A stretch of DNA of 64,000 bases. Origin: Selaginella tamariscina. Lineage: Eukaryota > Streptophyta > Lycopodiopsida > Selaginellales > Selaginellaceae. The stretch spans positions 186,001 to 250,000 of the forward strand of contig PUQB01000367.1 of assembly GCA_003024785.1 (NCBI GenBank), written 5' to 3'. Under the pieces are notes generated by a model that searched no databases, was not told the origin of the DNA, and saw only the letters and a list, made by a program, of their open reading frames with translations. Position numbers and translations under genes: made by a program. Numbering within the stretch: the stretch's first letter is position 1; each line of letters starts with the position of its first letter. Below are positions 1 to 10,779 of the stretch, in pieces.

Positions 1-59
1 CACCTACGTCAAAACATGAAGTTGATGAAACTGGACCGTTAAATACAGGTCAAACATAA
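1..59 (+). mobile_element. 3' end of a second Rep-like gene copy (inverted)
   Basis: The plus strand reads the same C-terminal residues (TPTSKHEVDET) as the minus-strand Rep-like gene that ends near 410, then a short different tail and a stop at 57-59. It is the end of a second copy whose body lies left of the window. Both copies point at each other across the palindrome centre. Confidence 0.6.
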
Positions 60-450
60 AGTAAGTAAAAACATTTATATTTAATTTCATAATTTTCTAA
101 AACTCAAATCAAACTAATCCATAAAATTTTTTTTTAGTTCAACCGGTTGGATGACACGTTATTAATTTTTAAAGTCTGAAGAGGCCAAATATTGTTTATA
201 AGATGTAAAACATATAAATAAATAAATAGTATATAAACAATATTTAGGTTTATAAACAATATTTGGCCTCTTCAGACTTTAAAAATTAATAACGTGTCAT
301 CCAACCGGTTGAACTAAAAAAAAAATTTTATGGATTAGTTTGATTTGAGTTTTAGAAAATTATGAAATTAAATATAAATGTTTTTACTTACTTTATGTTT
401 GACCTGTATTTAACGGTCAGTTTCATCAACTTCATGTTTTGACGTAGGTG
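1..450. repeat. Large inverted repeat, ~200-bp arms, 50-bp spacer
   Basis: Bases 1-200 and 251-450 are reverse complements, with only about two single-base length differences seen (a G run near 33 and the T/A run near 127-135 and 316-325). The symmetry centre is near 225 and the left arm is cut by the window edge, so the repeat may be longer. The arms include the 3' end of the Rep-like gene on each side, so this is the tail-to-tail junction of an inverted duplication rather than a terminal inverted repeat of a small element. The 201-250 spacer is AT-rich and holds an extra partial copy of the arm tip. Confidence 0.9.
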
Positions 451-1478
451 TTGAATTGGTTGACGTAGAAGAGCTATAAAGTGAAATAAACTCTTTTCCA
501 AGCTTCGGCTTCTTGTTAGACACTCGTATCTTTTCTCTCTCAAACCCTTGATTTTCTATCTCTTTAAAATCAAAGTACCTCTTTGTAGAAGTACTAGTAA
601 AGAAGATCTTTCTCACATCAGCTTCAGTCGTGCTTAAAGGATCATCCATTATTCTCCAGACTGCTTCTGCTCTATCTAAATCCATTCCTCTTCCTTGATA
701 AGGTGTAACCCAACTTGCTGCAGGATAAAAACTGCCACTCCTCAACATACAAGTAAGAGCTAAACAAAAGTCCACACCAATCTGTTTTTTCATGTGTCTA
801 CGTTTGAAATGTCTCACCCGATCAAAGATGTTGTTTGTAGATACACAAACGCGATTCTTTAAATCTGATGCACCGAACTTGATATACTCAACGTTTCCTA
901 GGTCAAAATCTTCGTCGGTAATGTTTTTCTGCAAAATTTTCAATGTTAACACAATACATGAAGGAAACAAAATACCTGAACAAACTTGAAGTGTGGTTCA
1001 TTGCAGTCTTTCATGCAATATCCAATCATTCCATGCCATGAATGAATGCCTTTATTCTTCAACTTTTTAAACATTGTAGTTTTCTTGGTATTTGCTCCAT
1101 CTGTCCATTGTAAATATTGCCTTAAGACTTTTCTAGCTGACTGAACACTTGAAGTTTCTATCTTACAAAGCATTTGAAAGTGTAAATTCCCAACTGAACC
1201 ACCTTTCTCTATTGCACATAAACCAGCTTTGCATTGCTCTCTAATAAACCTTTCTACATTTTCTAACAATGCTATATCTATATCCTCACCGGGAATACAA
1301 ATGGTAACACTAAAATCTATTTCTTCAATTTTAATTTTTTATTTAGAGAATTTCCATTTACATTTGACATGTTACCTACATTGTTATTTTTCCTTGGCCT
1401 ACCTGGTTTTCTTTTTGGAGGAACCACTTCTTCAAAATTGGCTTCCATATTCAAAGCGACGGTTGCCATACCTAACAT
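410..1478 (-). mobile_element. Rep-like HUH endonuclease element gene (replitron-like)
   Basis: I see a Rep-type HUH endonuclease signature. A beta-strand segment DFSVTICI (about 1299-1322) could be motif I. GNLHFQM (about 1172-1192) fits the H-hydrophobic-Q motif II. GYCMKD (about 1003-1020) fits the YxxK motif III that carries the nicking tyrosine. An AT-hook-like stretch KRKPGRPRK lies near 1392-1418 at the N-terminal side, probably for DNA binding. A 47-bp GT-AG intron is predicted at 929-975. No P-loop helicase is visible, which argues against a Helitron or a complete CRESS-DNA virus Rep and favours a helicase-less HUH transposon such as the replitrons of green plants. The coding copy looks broken at least once between the AT-hook part and the Rep domain. 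An endogenous single-stranded DNA virus relic remains possible. Confidence 0.5.
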
Positions 1479-1983
1479 TTCATAACCCTAATTTTATTTT
1501 TTATTATTTAATTTAATTTAGGTTAGGGCTTGGTTGACCTAATAATTATTTATTTTTTCACCAGATTTAGTGACTATTTAGGGTATATGTAAATTTAAAA
1601 TTTTGAAGAGAGTATATATAAAAATTTCACTATATTATATTAAAACCCTTTATTCAGTAAGTTAAATACTTAGGAAACTATAATTATAATTATAGTGTAG
1701 TAATGGTTCTTTCAATCATACATATCAAAATAATTAATCTACATGCATTCCTTCATTTATAATTGTTAAAAAATAATAATTATGAACACAAAATTTCTCT
1801 TATATAATTATTATTTTTCTCTTTTCTCGGACATATTATTTGCTCATTAAATTAAAAGTGCATTATATTTTTATTACTCATTAAAACAATATTATCTTAT
1901 TATTTACAGAATTATTCAAAACAAAATATTCCCGAATCTTCCATGCATTTTGAATATAAGGGGTCAGGGTGTATTAATAAAGA
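1479..1983. other. AT-rich spacer, upstream flank of first duplicated gene
   Basis: There is no gene here. From about 1690 the sequence matches the flank upstream of the second gene copy (from about 3437), including a stretch near 1710 that reads ctttcaatcatacat, so the duplication unit starts in this spacer. Confidence 0.6.
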
Positions 1984-3156
1984 ATGGATTCCAAGCGGCC
2001 TTGGGTATTCTACTCGTGCTGGGCCGCAGGGGAGGACGGCGAGTGTGGATTGTGGGTGTGGCAGCCGTCCGATGAAACCCCCTCAGACCTCAGGTTTGAT
2101 AAATCTGAGTGCGATGACTATTTCTTTGAGCCTCATGTTCACTCAGATCCGAATGAACACAGGCTGCCATATATCAAGCACACAAACTTTGATTTCTATC
2201 CGATTAGCGTCGGATCTGGTCTCATGGTGTTCCATTTCCCAATGATGGAGAAGTTAGTGTTGTCAGATCCAACAAAGGATGGTTCATACAGAGTGCTTCC
2301 CAGCCCAGAGCACATTGATTTATCCTTAATTATGCTGAGGGCTGATGATGATGGTCTTAGACTTAGTCAGAATGTATCACTGAAGGAGCACGAGGATGGA
2401 TTCTCCTTGCTGCTTCCCAAGCGTAAGAAAAAATCCCCTTTTGAGTCTCAGGAAGTGGAGCTGGAAATGGTGGAGATATACGATTCGCGTACAGATTGTT
2501 GGAGGCAGGGTAGTGGTTATCTATTGGGGAGCACACTTGAGAGTGGTGTTACATTCTTTCAGCTTGGTGACCTTGTTCTCGTTAGTGAGGACAGGAAGCG
2601 TGTAGCTACATACGATATAGAGCTTGATACCTGGAAGGAATATGAGTTTTACACCCTCCTGCCTGAGTTAGACCAATTGCAAGAGTTGAGCTACAGAGTT
2701 ATGAACGTTTCCAAGTACACGAGCTCGAGGCTGTTGGTGGTGGCTGTAGCGCGTAAAGGATGGGATGTCAAAGGGGATATCTTGGCATGGAGCGTGGGGC
2801 TGGACTCGCCTCCTGTGCAGTTGTTCAAGCTAGAAACAAATGACCTCACTCTTTCATGGACGGACATTGATGTAGAGGTTGGAGAAGGCTGCATTGCCTT
2901 GTGCTTTGCAGGCCAAACGCATCTCCCTGATGTTGTGTATGACATTGAATCGCGCCAGACGTACTTTGCCCTCAATTCGGAGTGTAGAAGGATGGCGTTG
3001 ATGGCGGTGTTTCGACCCAATACTTGCACATATGGGTTGGACAAGTTTGGTCTTGACAAGCGTGAACAATCTTCTAACACCTGTGCTCCAAGGAAGCGTC
3101 TCAAGGTTGATAATAGCTTTCTAAGCAAAAGTTATTATGCTATTTTCATTTTATGA
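1984..3156 (+). CDS. Unknown protein, beta-propeller/F-box-associated-like, copy 1
   Basis: A 390-residue open frame without introns starts MDSKRPWVFYSCW. I do not recognise the family firmly. Repeated strand-like blocks such as VEIYDSRTDCW, VATYDIELDTWKEYEF and VVYDIESRQTYF resemble the F-box-associated or kelch-type propeller blades of plant F-box proteins, but no F-box is present. A basic patch KRKKKS lies near residue 150 and a second, RKRLK, near 373. The C-terminus differs from copy 2: about 90 bp present there are missing here, so this frame ends in an unrelated tail (SYYAIFIL). It shares a promoter-proximal block with copy 2. Function is unknown; it is probably expressed if intact, but the altered tail is suspicious. 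Confidence 0.6.
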   Translation: MDSKRPWVFYSCWAAGEDGECGLWVWQPSDETPSDLRFDKSECDDYFFEPHVHSDPNEHRLPYIKHTNFDFYPISVGSGLMVFHFPMMEKLVLSDPTKDGSYRVLPSPEHIDLSLIMLRADDDGLRLSQNVSLKEHEDGFSLLLPKRKKKSPFESQEVELEMVEIYDSRTDCWRQGSGYLLGSTLESGVTFFQLGDLVLVSEDRKRVATYDIELDTWKEYEFYTLLPELDQLQELSYRVMNVSKYTSSRLLVVAVARKGWDVKGDILAWSVGLDSPPVQLFKLETNDLTLSWTDIDVEVGEGCIALCFAGQTHLPDVVYDIESRQTYFALNSECRRMALMAVFRPNTCTYGLDKFGLDKREQSSNTCAPRKRLKVDNSFLSKSYYAIFIL

Positions 3157-4192
3157 TAGCTCTTAGTTGTATTGCTTTTTAAAATTATAAAAGTTCTATT
3201 ATAATTTAATTAACTCATAATGGGAGTGGTATTATCATATGTTTGTTTATGCTAAATTTTAATTATAACTTCTAAAAATATTAAATTTATTGTTTATTAT
3301 ATAAAGTTTAAATTAATAGAGAAACGATGTGGAAGAATGATATATGAAACACGTATATTACTTGCTTGACAAAAGTGAGTACCTTACTATTATATGGATC
3401 TTGTTAATAATGTTAAATAAACTTTAATAATAATATAGTGCAATAATAGTTCTTTCAATCATACATATATTTCATCAAAATAATTAGATTACAAGCATTC
3501 CTTTATTTATAATAGTTAGAAAACAACAATTATGAACACAAAATTTTTCTTACATAATCATTATTTTGTTTCTACTAGCTTTACTTGTACATAATTAATT
3601 GTTTCTTTCAAATAATTGTTCTTTATTATTCGTTATATTTAATTACTGATTAAATAATAATAAATTATTATATTATTGTCTTATTATTTAATTACAAAAT
3701 ATAATTTAAGAATTTATTTCCTTGTGATATTAGTATTAAATATATATAATCTACATTGAGTTAAACCTTTTTTATATTTTATACATTTTAAAATTAAAAA
3801 TTAAAATATAATTTTAAAAATTCAATAATAATTTATAATTAATTTGTATTTTATTATATTTAGGTTCATAATGCAACTTATTAAACATATATATCACAAT
3901 ATAATATAATTATTTTAAAAGATATGCCATTTCTTAAATTTGTTACTATACAAAATTTTAACATTTAACATTTTACTAAGCTTTAATTTAAATACTTTTA
4001 ATTAGTATTATTATTTTAAAAGTCAAAATATTATGTTTAAAGTTTTTTAAAATTGGTATATATGTTTAAATATATATAATTTACATTGAGTTCAACCTTT
4101 TTGTATATTCAAAAAAGATATCCAGAATCTTCCAGGGTTGCCCTAACCCCTTGGAGTAATATAAAAAGGGTTAGGGTATATTAATAATAAGG
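3157..4192. other. AT-rich spacer between tandem gene copies
   Basis: No gene is seen. The part from about 3437 to 3570 repeats 1690-1830. The rest is very AT-rich, with runs of TATA and TTAA. Confidence 0.6.
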
Positions 4193-5439
4193 ATGGATTC
4201 CAAGCGGCCTTGGGTATTCTACTCGTGCTGGGTCGCAGGGGATGACGGCGAGTGTGGATCGTGGGTGTGGCAGCCGTCCGATGAAACCCCCTCAAACCTC
4301 AGGTTTGATAAATCTGCCCTATCTGAGTGCCACAAGCGTGTGGCACACGATGATTATTTCAATGAGCATCATGTTCACTCAGATCCGAATGAACACAGGC
4401 TGCCATATATCAAGCACACAAACTATTTTTTCTATCCGGTTAGTGTCGGATCCGGTCTCATGGTGTTCCATTTCCCAACGATGGAGAAGTTAGTGTTGTC
4501 AGATCCAACAAAGGATGGTTCATACAGAGTGCTTCCCAACCCTGATCACATTGATTTATCCTTAATTATGATGAAGGGTCTTGATGATGATGGCCTCAGT
4601 CAGAAAGTATCGATCAAGGAGCACAAGGATGGATTCTCCTTGCTCCTTGCCAAGCGTAAGAAAAAATCCCTTTTTGAGTCTCACCAAGTGGAGCTGGAAA
4701 TGGTGGAGATATACGATTCGCGTACAGATTGTTGGAGGCAAGGTAGTGGTTATCTATTGGGGGGCACACTTGAGAGTGATGTTACATTCTTCCAGCTTGG
4801 TGACCTTCTTCTCGTCAGTGAGGAGAGGAAGCGTGTAGCTACATACGATATAGAGCTTGATACCTGGAAGGAATATGAGTTTTACACCCTCCTGCCTGAG
4901 TTAGACCAAGAGTTGAGCTACAGAGTGCTGAATGTTTCCAAGTACACGAGCTCGAGGCTGTTGGTGGTGGCTGTAGTGTGTAAAGGATGGGATGTCAAAG
5001 GGGATATCTTGGCATGGAGCGTGGGGCTGGACTCGCCTCCTGTGCAGTTTTCAAGCTAGAAACCAACGACCTCACTCTTTCGTCGATGTACATTGATGTA
5101 GAGGTTGGAGAAGGCTGCATTGCCTTGTTCTTTGCAGCCAAAACGCACCTCCCTGATGTTCTGTATGACATTGAATCGCGCCAGACGTACTTTGCCCTCA
5201 ATTCAGAGTGTAGAAAGATGGCGTTGGCGGCGGTGTTTCGACCCAATACGTGCACACATGGGTTAGACAAGTTTGGTCTTGACAAGCGTGAACAGTCTTT
5301 TGACACCGGTCCTGCAAGGAAGCGTCTCAAGGATGATAACGGCAAACCTAAGAAATCGACGTTGTATATCCCTCGTGAACTGGTACCTTTCCCATGGGAT
5401 CCAGCTACCACTACAGTGCTAGAGTTCGACGATTTCTAA
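4193..5439 (+). pseudogene. Unknown propeller-like protein, copy 2 (frameshifted)
   Basis: This is a near-identical tandem duplicate of the gene at 1984. It starts MDSKRPWVFYSCW and has an extra segment LSECHKRVAH near residue 42. One base is missing near 5049: copy 1 reads cagttgttcaag where copy 2 reads cagttttcaag. The frame is therefore split at about residue 285 and resumes in another frame to 5439. The second half keeps the long tail ending LEFDDF, which is probably the ancestral C-terminus that copy 1 lost. So each copy preserves what the other lacks. It could be a real pseudogene or a one-base consensus error, since many genes in this window show similar single-base changes. Confidence 0.65.
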
Positions 5440-5899
5440 GCAACTAGACATCCTAAGTTATTATGCTATCTTTAAATAATTTATTGTGTTGTATTGCATT
5501 TAAAATTATAAATTTATTAGTATAGTTTAATAATAAGAAATTAATTTAAAATAATAATTTTTATATATTAAATTTGAATTTTTAAACATAGAATAGTGTA
5601 CGCATCCAAAATGCACGTTGTAACTAAAGTGGGCATGATACGTGAAAATGGGAATATAAAATAAATTACTAATTAATACTTAAGTTTTAATTATTAATTA
5701 ATCATTTAATTAATATGTAATTAAGCCTTAAATATTAATTAATTAATTAATTAATCCTTCAATAACCTTACTTAGTAAGGAATATTCCTAAAATATCTTA
5801 GAATATTCATATTATTCTAAAAATAGTTTACAATAATGAAGAAATACTATCAAACATAATTACAAATGAAATCATTTTCTTATCAACATGTTAATTTTT
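5440..5899. other. AT-rich spacer
   Basis: I see no gene. There is a TTAA-rich stretch with (ATTA)n near 5730-5755. Confidence 0.5.
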
Positions 5900-7021
5900 T
5901 TATAAATACTTTCTTTCTATCATACAAAGAAATCTTTTCATTTTGTCTAAATCATCACTCTCCGGATTAATCAAATCATTTTGGTCAATATCTTGATGTT
6001 GTTGCCACCACTTAACACTCTCACGAATGCAATTGGGAGTTGCCATCCTTGTTAATACATAAGATGTGATAAGAGAAGGTCTGCATAAAGGCTCATCTAA
6101 AAACTGACGTTCCTTAAGAATAATATTATAAAGCGCCCGGTTGCTATCCTTCATTTTATAAAATTCAATATCACGAGAAAGAAAAGCTTCAGGAAATGTA
6201 TGATACGGTGGATACTGCTCACAAAAATTTTCGAGATTCTTCTTTCTGAGGCACGTATCCAAGTAGTTCACTAGCTCATCCATGATATCATATCAGAATA
6301 TGGATCGAAAGTGATTGGATGAATACAAGCAATGTTTTGGTTGAGCATAGCCTTCTGAGGAGAGTCGTCTACTACTAAGATATGTGCATTCTTCGTTATC
6401 CTTAAGCGACTGATCTCCCCATGAGTCCCAATTATTCTTTCATTCTTGAAGAAGTATGGCTTGCTTTCCTTTCTTATATTGTGAAATTCGAGAGGTTTAT
6501 GACACATTCGCTGGTCAAAAATCCAATCTTTACGAATCACCTCTTCTGCAACACTACAATGTTTCTTAAGTAAACTCAACAGCGGTGTTAAGTTATGAAT
6601 CTGCATGCATGACCAAATCCCCACAAGCGCACCCATCTCCTTAAGCTTTTGAAAGAGACGATCCAACCCTGGACGAAAAATAATATCATATCGAAATTTA
6701 CCATGACAAGGAATGAAATCTCCTTGTTTGATTTCTGTTTTTCTATCCTCGGGCCTTTGTCGATGAAGCAGAACACCATTGACATCCAACAACACAATAT
6801 GGCCATGAGTAACATGAGATAGCGTTGCCTCTTGAATACTTTGCAAATCACTTGTTTGCTCCCTTTCACATTTAATCCGTTGCCACTATTTCGTTGCCTA
6901 TCCCTTCATCATTTAATTGTACATCATCCTTACAAGATTCAGATATTGCATGCGCTGAAGAAATTGATTTCGGAACTGAAGCCAATAAAAATGATGATGC
7001 AAAAACTGAAGTGGCCCCCAT
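5900..7021 (-). pseudogene. FCP1/SCP-type HAD phosphatase, frame-broken
   Basis: The core has NIF/CTD-phosphatase marks: VLLDVNGVLLHR (first catalytic motif, about 6768-6803; the usual DxDG reads DVNG), RPGLDRLFQKLKEMG and GIWSCM in the middle, and ILVVDDSPQKA (about 6350-6385) as the last acidic motif. The family removes phosphate from Ser/Thr, classically on the RNA polymerase II tail. The second Asp of the nucleophile motif is Asn, which would abolish the usual acid/base role. The frame shifts by one base near 6280, where an ~125-residue C-terminal part (DELVNYLDTCLRKK) continues to 5900. It shifts again near 6870, upstream of which a Ser-rich N-terminal piece starts at 7021 (MGATSVFASSF). 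Either a decayed phosphatase or a gene carrying two indel errors; the DVNG change favours decay. Confidence 0.6.
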
Positions 7022-7346
7022 GGTAACGATGTTTTGAGCTGCATATTATCCATTTACTGCATGAACTCTGTCATTCTGACATGTGGCACAAGAAATTGTC
7101 GCCAAACCCCTCTCTTACCTCATGGCAATGCTGAAAATCCATGTTCTCAATTATTTCATTACATCTGCAAAATGATAATTAGCTGACCTTAAAATTATCA
7201 AGGTATATTATTTACCTTGTTAATGTGTGACCCATGTTTGAACTAAAAGCTTCATTAATCCTTGAGAATTTATTTTCTGTACAAATATAAAAGAAATATA
7301 CAAAAATGCCTTATGTTACACTCATTTACAACTATTCATCACTCTA
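7022..7346. other. Spacer
   Basis: No gene is evident. The right end is probably the 3' untranslated region of the ParB-like gene. Confidence 0.4.
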
Positions 7347-10300
7347 TCAATTCATTATCAATTCTTCTTCGCTATTACCTTCTGAGTGAGGCGAAGAAGG
7401 TCTAAGCCGCTTGTGAGATGGTTCAAGATCTTCTGCATCTTCTATTGATGTTTCCATGGGTCCTGGAGTGTGCGAATGTTCTGTACTCCTCGAGATAACT
7501 TCCGGTCTAATATCTGATTGAAGTTCGTTCTCAGACTCCGAGATTGAACCAGATTCACCTTCAGAGCTATCGCACTTATCTGGAGGGAACTTTCTCAAAT
7601 ACGCCTTTATGGATCGTTGGGGTACTCAGTTGAGACCCAATCTATCCACTTGTTCAGGTCCTCAACCATGGTCTTATCCTTCAACGGCAAACATGTATGC
7701 CGAAGGTAACACTCCTTCAAGACGGACCCCCTAGTGCAGTAGTCAAAAACCCACGCATCACTGTGAGGACCCCTGATCAAGTTGACGATGCTCCGTGCCG
7801 CTTGACTTGTAATGTTTGGATAACGTACATTGCCGAATACGTCACTCATACCTATCGGTGTATCGGATGGAGGTTCAGGGCCGTTGGAGTGCAAACAGAT
7901 GCCTGGCCAGTCATTTGGAAGCTTGAAATTGTTTGGCGCATTCCTAACAACCAAGTGAACAACAGTATCAATGCACTTGGGATTAGCATCGTTCATATAA
8001 AATCCTGTCCAACGATGTCTATTCTTCTTGGCGAAGGCGAAGGCAAAAGTATCGGTGACATGAGCAAGAATCAAGAAATAAATACCTGAAAAAGTAGGTA
8101 TCAGTGAAGAGCGCAAGCATGAATTCAATAATAAATACCTTCTATGTATATGCTTGCACGGCTAAGTTTCTCCACCAGATCCTCTAGTGCCCTATCTGTC
8201 GAAAGATTTTTTGACACCCGCCGATCCATCACGAACAATTGAAACGGTTTCCTACAAGCAGTGATGTTACCCCATAAAGTCTCCGAATCTAACAACAAAC
8301 ATCTGTAGGGCTTGTCGTGATTCGTAGCATCCTCCTTTATAAGGTTCAATTCGGTTCTCCGCTGCTGAAGGACTGCCATAAGAGAAGGCGTCATCCCAAT
8401 GTTCTCCTTTTTGGCGTTGGCGTGCAATAGATTCTTGCCTAGATCTTCCGATTGGTTCACCCATTCGACAAGCATATCATCGTTCGTCACATGCAAATAT
8501 TTGCTGACCTCTTCATATGTTGAAGTCGAGGTCCAACCCAGTTTGTGGCAGTGTATTCCCAACCACTCCTTGAAATGCCTGACCGTCTTCAACTCCATTG
8601 CCTTGAGATGAAAAGGAGAGGTTGGGCTGCTGTTATTAATTTGTAGTTTGCCATCGATCACCAAATCAGCCAAGACTTCCATCTCCTCCATCGTTGTTCC
8701 ATTTAAAGGCTTCAACCATGTGAGCTTGAAATCGTTGTCTACATCCTTTGTAGATTGAACAGACTTAGCCTTCGGCGTCTTACTGGGTTTCTTTGCAGAC
8801 TTTTCTGAGGGCTCCCCTTCACTTGTCTGCTTCTTCTTCAGTGTTCCTTTTGAAAAGGATTCCATAATCCCCAACCATTTGGCAAAGATCCTATCTTCGG
8901 GGCAAGAAATCAACATCATCAGAAATGATGTTTCCTTCCCGCCCACCTGGGCAAAATCAACTGCTGCAATTTCTTCAACTCTCTGAGGAAAAAGACAGAT
9001 TAATATACCGGCGAGATAAATCCCGCCCAAACAATTTGCTTACCCGGTATTCCGCAGATTGTGTATTCCCTGCGGTAGCTCTTTGTGGTCGCTGAAGAGA
9101 TTCCCACACGGCTCGCGTGTGTTTAAACTTCTCCCATATTTTGCTGTTGTAGTGGTTGGTGTCGGCAGCGTCCCATTCCGCCGATAACTTATGGTACTGC
9201 TCGATTGTGAGATTCGGCTTAGCTAAAAACGCCGATCTTTTTGTCAGCTTCTCACGGGTATGCTCGGAAAGTTTTGTTGCCATCGTTCCTTTGTTGTGTT
9301 CATCGAGAAGTCGTTGGGCTGCCGTTATTGTGTGCTGGCCACTAATGATGTAGTACTTGATAGATCTTTTATTCTCCGTCTGAATCTTCATGAGTTGTTC
9401 TGGTGTTGTGATCCAGACTTTGTCAGCACCCTTCCTTCTTTCATAGTATGGACACAAAACAGCATTATGTGGAACGGTATAAGAATTGTCGTCCTTCATC
9501 TTCTCTCCATGAGCTCAGCTACACGTTCCTGGTTGAGTGGCCTGTAATTGAAGTTTGGGTTGACGCTGCAATATTTAACCCTACAAGGATAAATCTTATC
9601 ATCCAACATCATTTCCTTGTGACTTATTGCAGCATGAGATGCCACAGGTGCAGCTGACAAAACGATTGATGATTTTCTTTTGCGATCCGAATCAACATGT
9701 GTGATCCCCGACTGCAGCTGTTCTAGTGTTCTCGGCACACTCTTCCAGCTCCCGAAGCTTCCTAAGCAAATTGAACGTGATCTGTAGAGAACCTGAGACC
9801 GAGCCACCTTCTCAATCTCCCTTATGATGTCGCTGTGTTCTTCTTCAATGTGAAGAGGGAAGATTGCTCCACTTGCTGATTTTCTGTATTGTGAAGCAAT
9901 ATCTCCTGACAATACACCTACTCGATGAGTCTGAAGATCTTCGAAGTAGACATCCAGATGGATCCCCTCCATAGATGGGCTTTCGTTGAGTTGAAGAAGA
10001 ACTCCAAGGTCAACATCATTAGTGAACACGTGAACGTCATTATCCACAAGTCGACAAAACCACCCGAGATTAATGTTGTAACTGACGACCTCTGGATCCG
10101 AGAACGTGACATTGGATGGAACAAGGCATATCTGTCGAGCATCGTCCAATCTGGGTTCGCAGCCTGCTTTCGGGTGCTTGACTAGCGAATCTACTTTCCA
10201 TTGTTTTGCTTGTCCATGAGATGTGACAGAGGTTAATTTGACAGCAACCATGGTTGCTCCAATGCGCTTCCCATTTATCTTAAAATATGGCCAAGTTGAT

Positions 10301-10486
10301 TCCAGAATCCCCCTGCCCATCTCTTCTCCTGCTCTTGTCTTTAATGTCACCTCAATTCCACATCTGAATACAAAAATGATTAGTTCAAGTATCCGAGTAT
10401 AACAGATTTTATTTTAATTCTTACCCAGAATTTGACGACGACTCCATACTAATGACTCGATCTCCTTGTTTGATCAAATCGTCCTT
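7347..10486 (-). CDS. ParB-like protein with methyltransferase-like C-terminal part
   Basis: A multi-exon gene reading right to left; predicted exons are 10425-10486 (5' end not settled), 9044-10364, 8142-8982 and about 7608-8087, with GT-AG junctions. Near 9510-9550 NYRPLNQERVAEL, and near 9305-9350 IISGQHTITAAQRLL, match the two halves of the ParB/Srx fold. A Lys-rich linker (KKKQTSEGEPSEKSAKKPSK) follows near 8770-8860. The last large exon has VFDYCTRGS (about 7725-7755) after a GN..YPN...A stretch, in the order of the FxGxG side of beta-class N6/N4 DNA methyltransferases. The catalytic DPPY-type motif is not seen, so activity is doubtful. An acidic Ser/Glu tail (7347-7598) lies in another frame, one base off, and the frame also slips one base near 9497. 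ParB-methyltransferase fusions are known from phages and plasmids; in a plant this is unusual. Confidence 0.55.
8983..9043 (-). repeat. Short intron carrying an array-type palindrome
   Basis: A 61-bp GT-AG intron of the ParB-like gene contains GGCGAGATAAATCCCGCC at about 9010-9028. The identical degenerate form occurs once inside the palindrome array near 12000. This ties the gene body to the arrays by sequence. Confidence 0.7.
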
Positions 10487-10591
10487 CTGCAAAATAATAC
10501 ACTATAAATATAAATTATATAAAAACGCACACACACTTGTATAAACCCGAATATACAAAAATAATACACAGAGAGAAGTAGACGTAATTAA

Positions 10592-10674
10592 CTGTCCGAA
10601 GCTCACATTTGTGTTAGTGCAAAAGAAAGATAACATTTCGTTTTAGAACCACCACAAATGTGAGCTCTGGACAG
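10592..10674. repeat. Hairpin: 22-bp inverted repeat
   Basis: 10592-10613 and 10653-10674 are reverse complements with two adjacent mismatches and a 39-base loop. It sits just upstream of the ParB-like gene's first recognised exon. It could be a small foldback element or a structured leader. Confidence 0.7.
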
Positions 10675-10779
10675 TTTTACATAGATTCCTAGCTTTTACT
10701 CGAAATATTATGATAAGATGATAAAAGTAAATAAAATGAGATATGCAACTTATATATACTAATACACATATATATTCAC

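Noticed and set aside
410-1478. Helitron as the source of the Rep-like gene
   Set aside because: No helicase motifs, no two-tyrosine Rep motif, and the YxxK form differs from Helitron Rep.
2691-3128. Minus-strand open frame opposite the propeller-like gene
   Set aside because: It mirrors the codon pattern of the plus gene and recurs at the same place in copy 2, as a shadow frame would.
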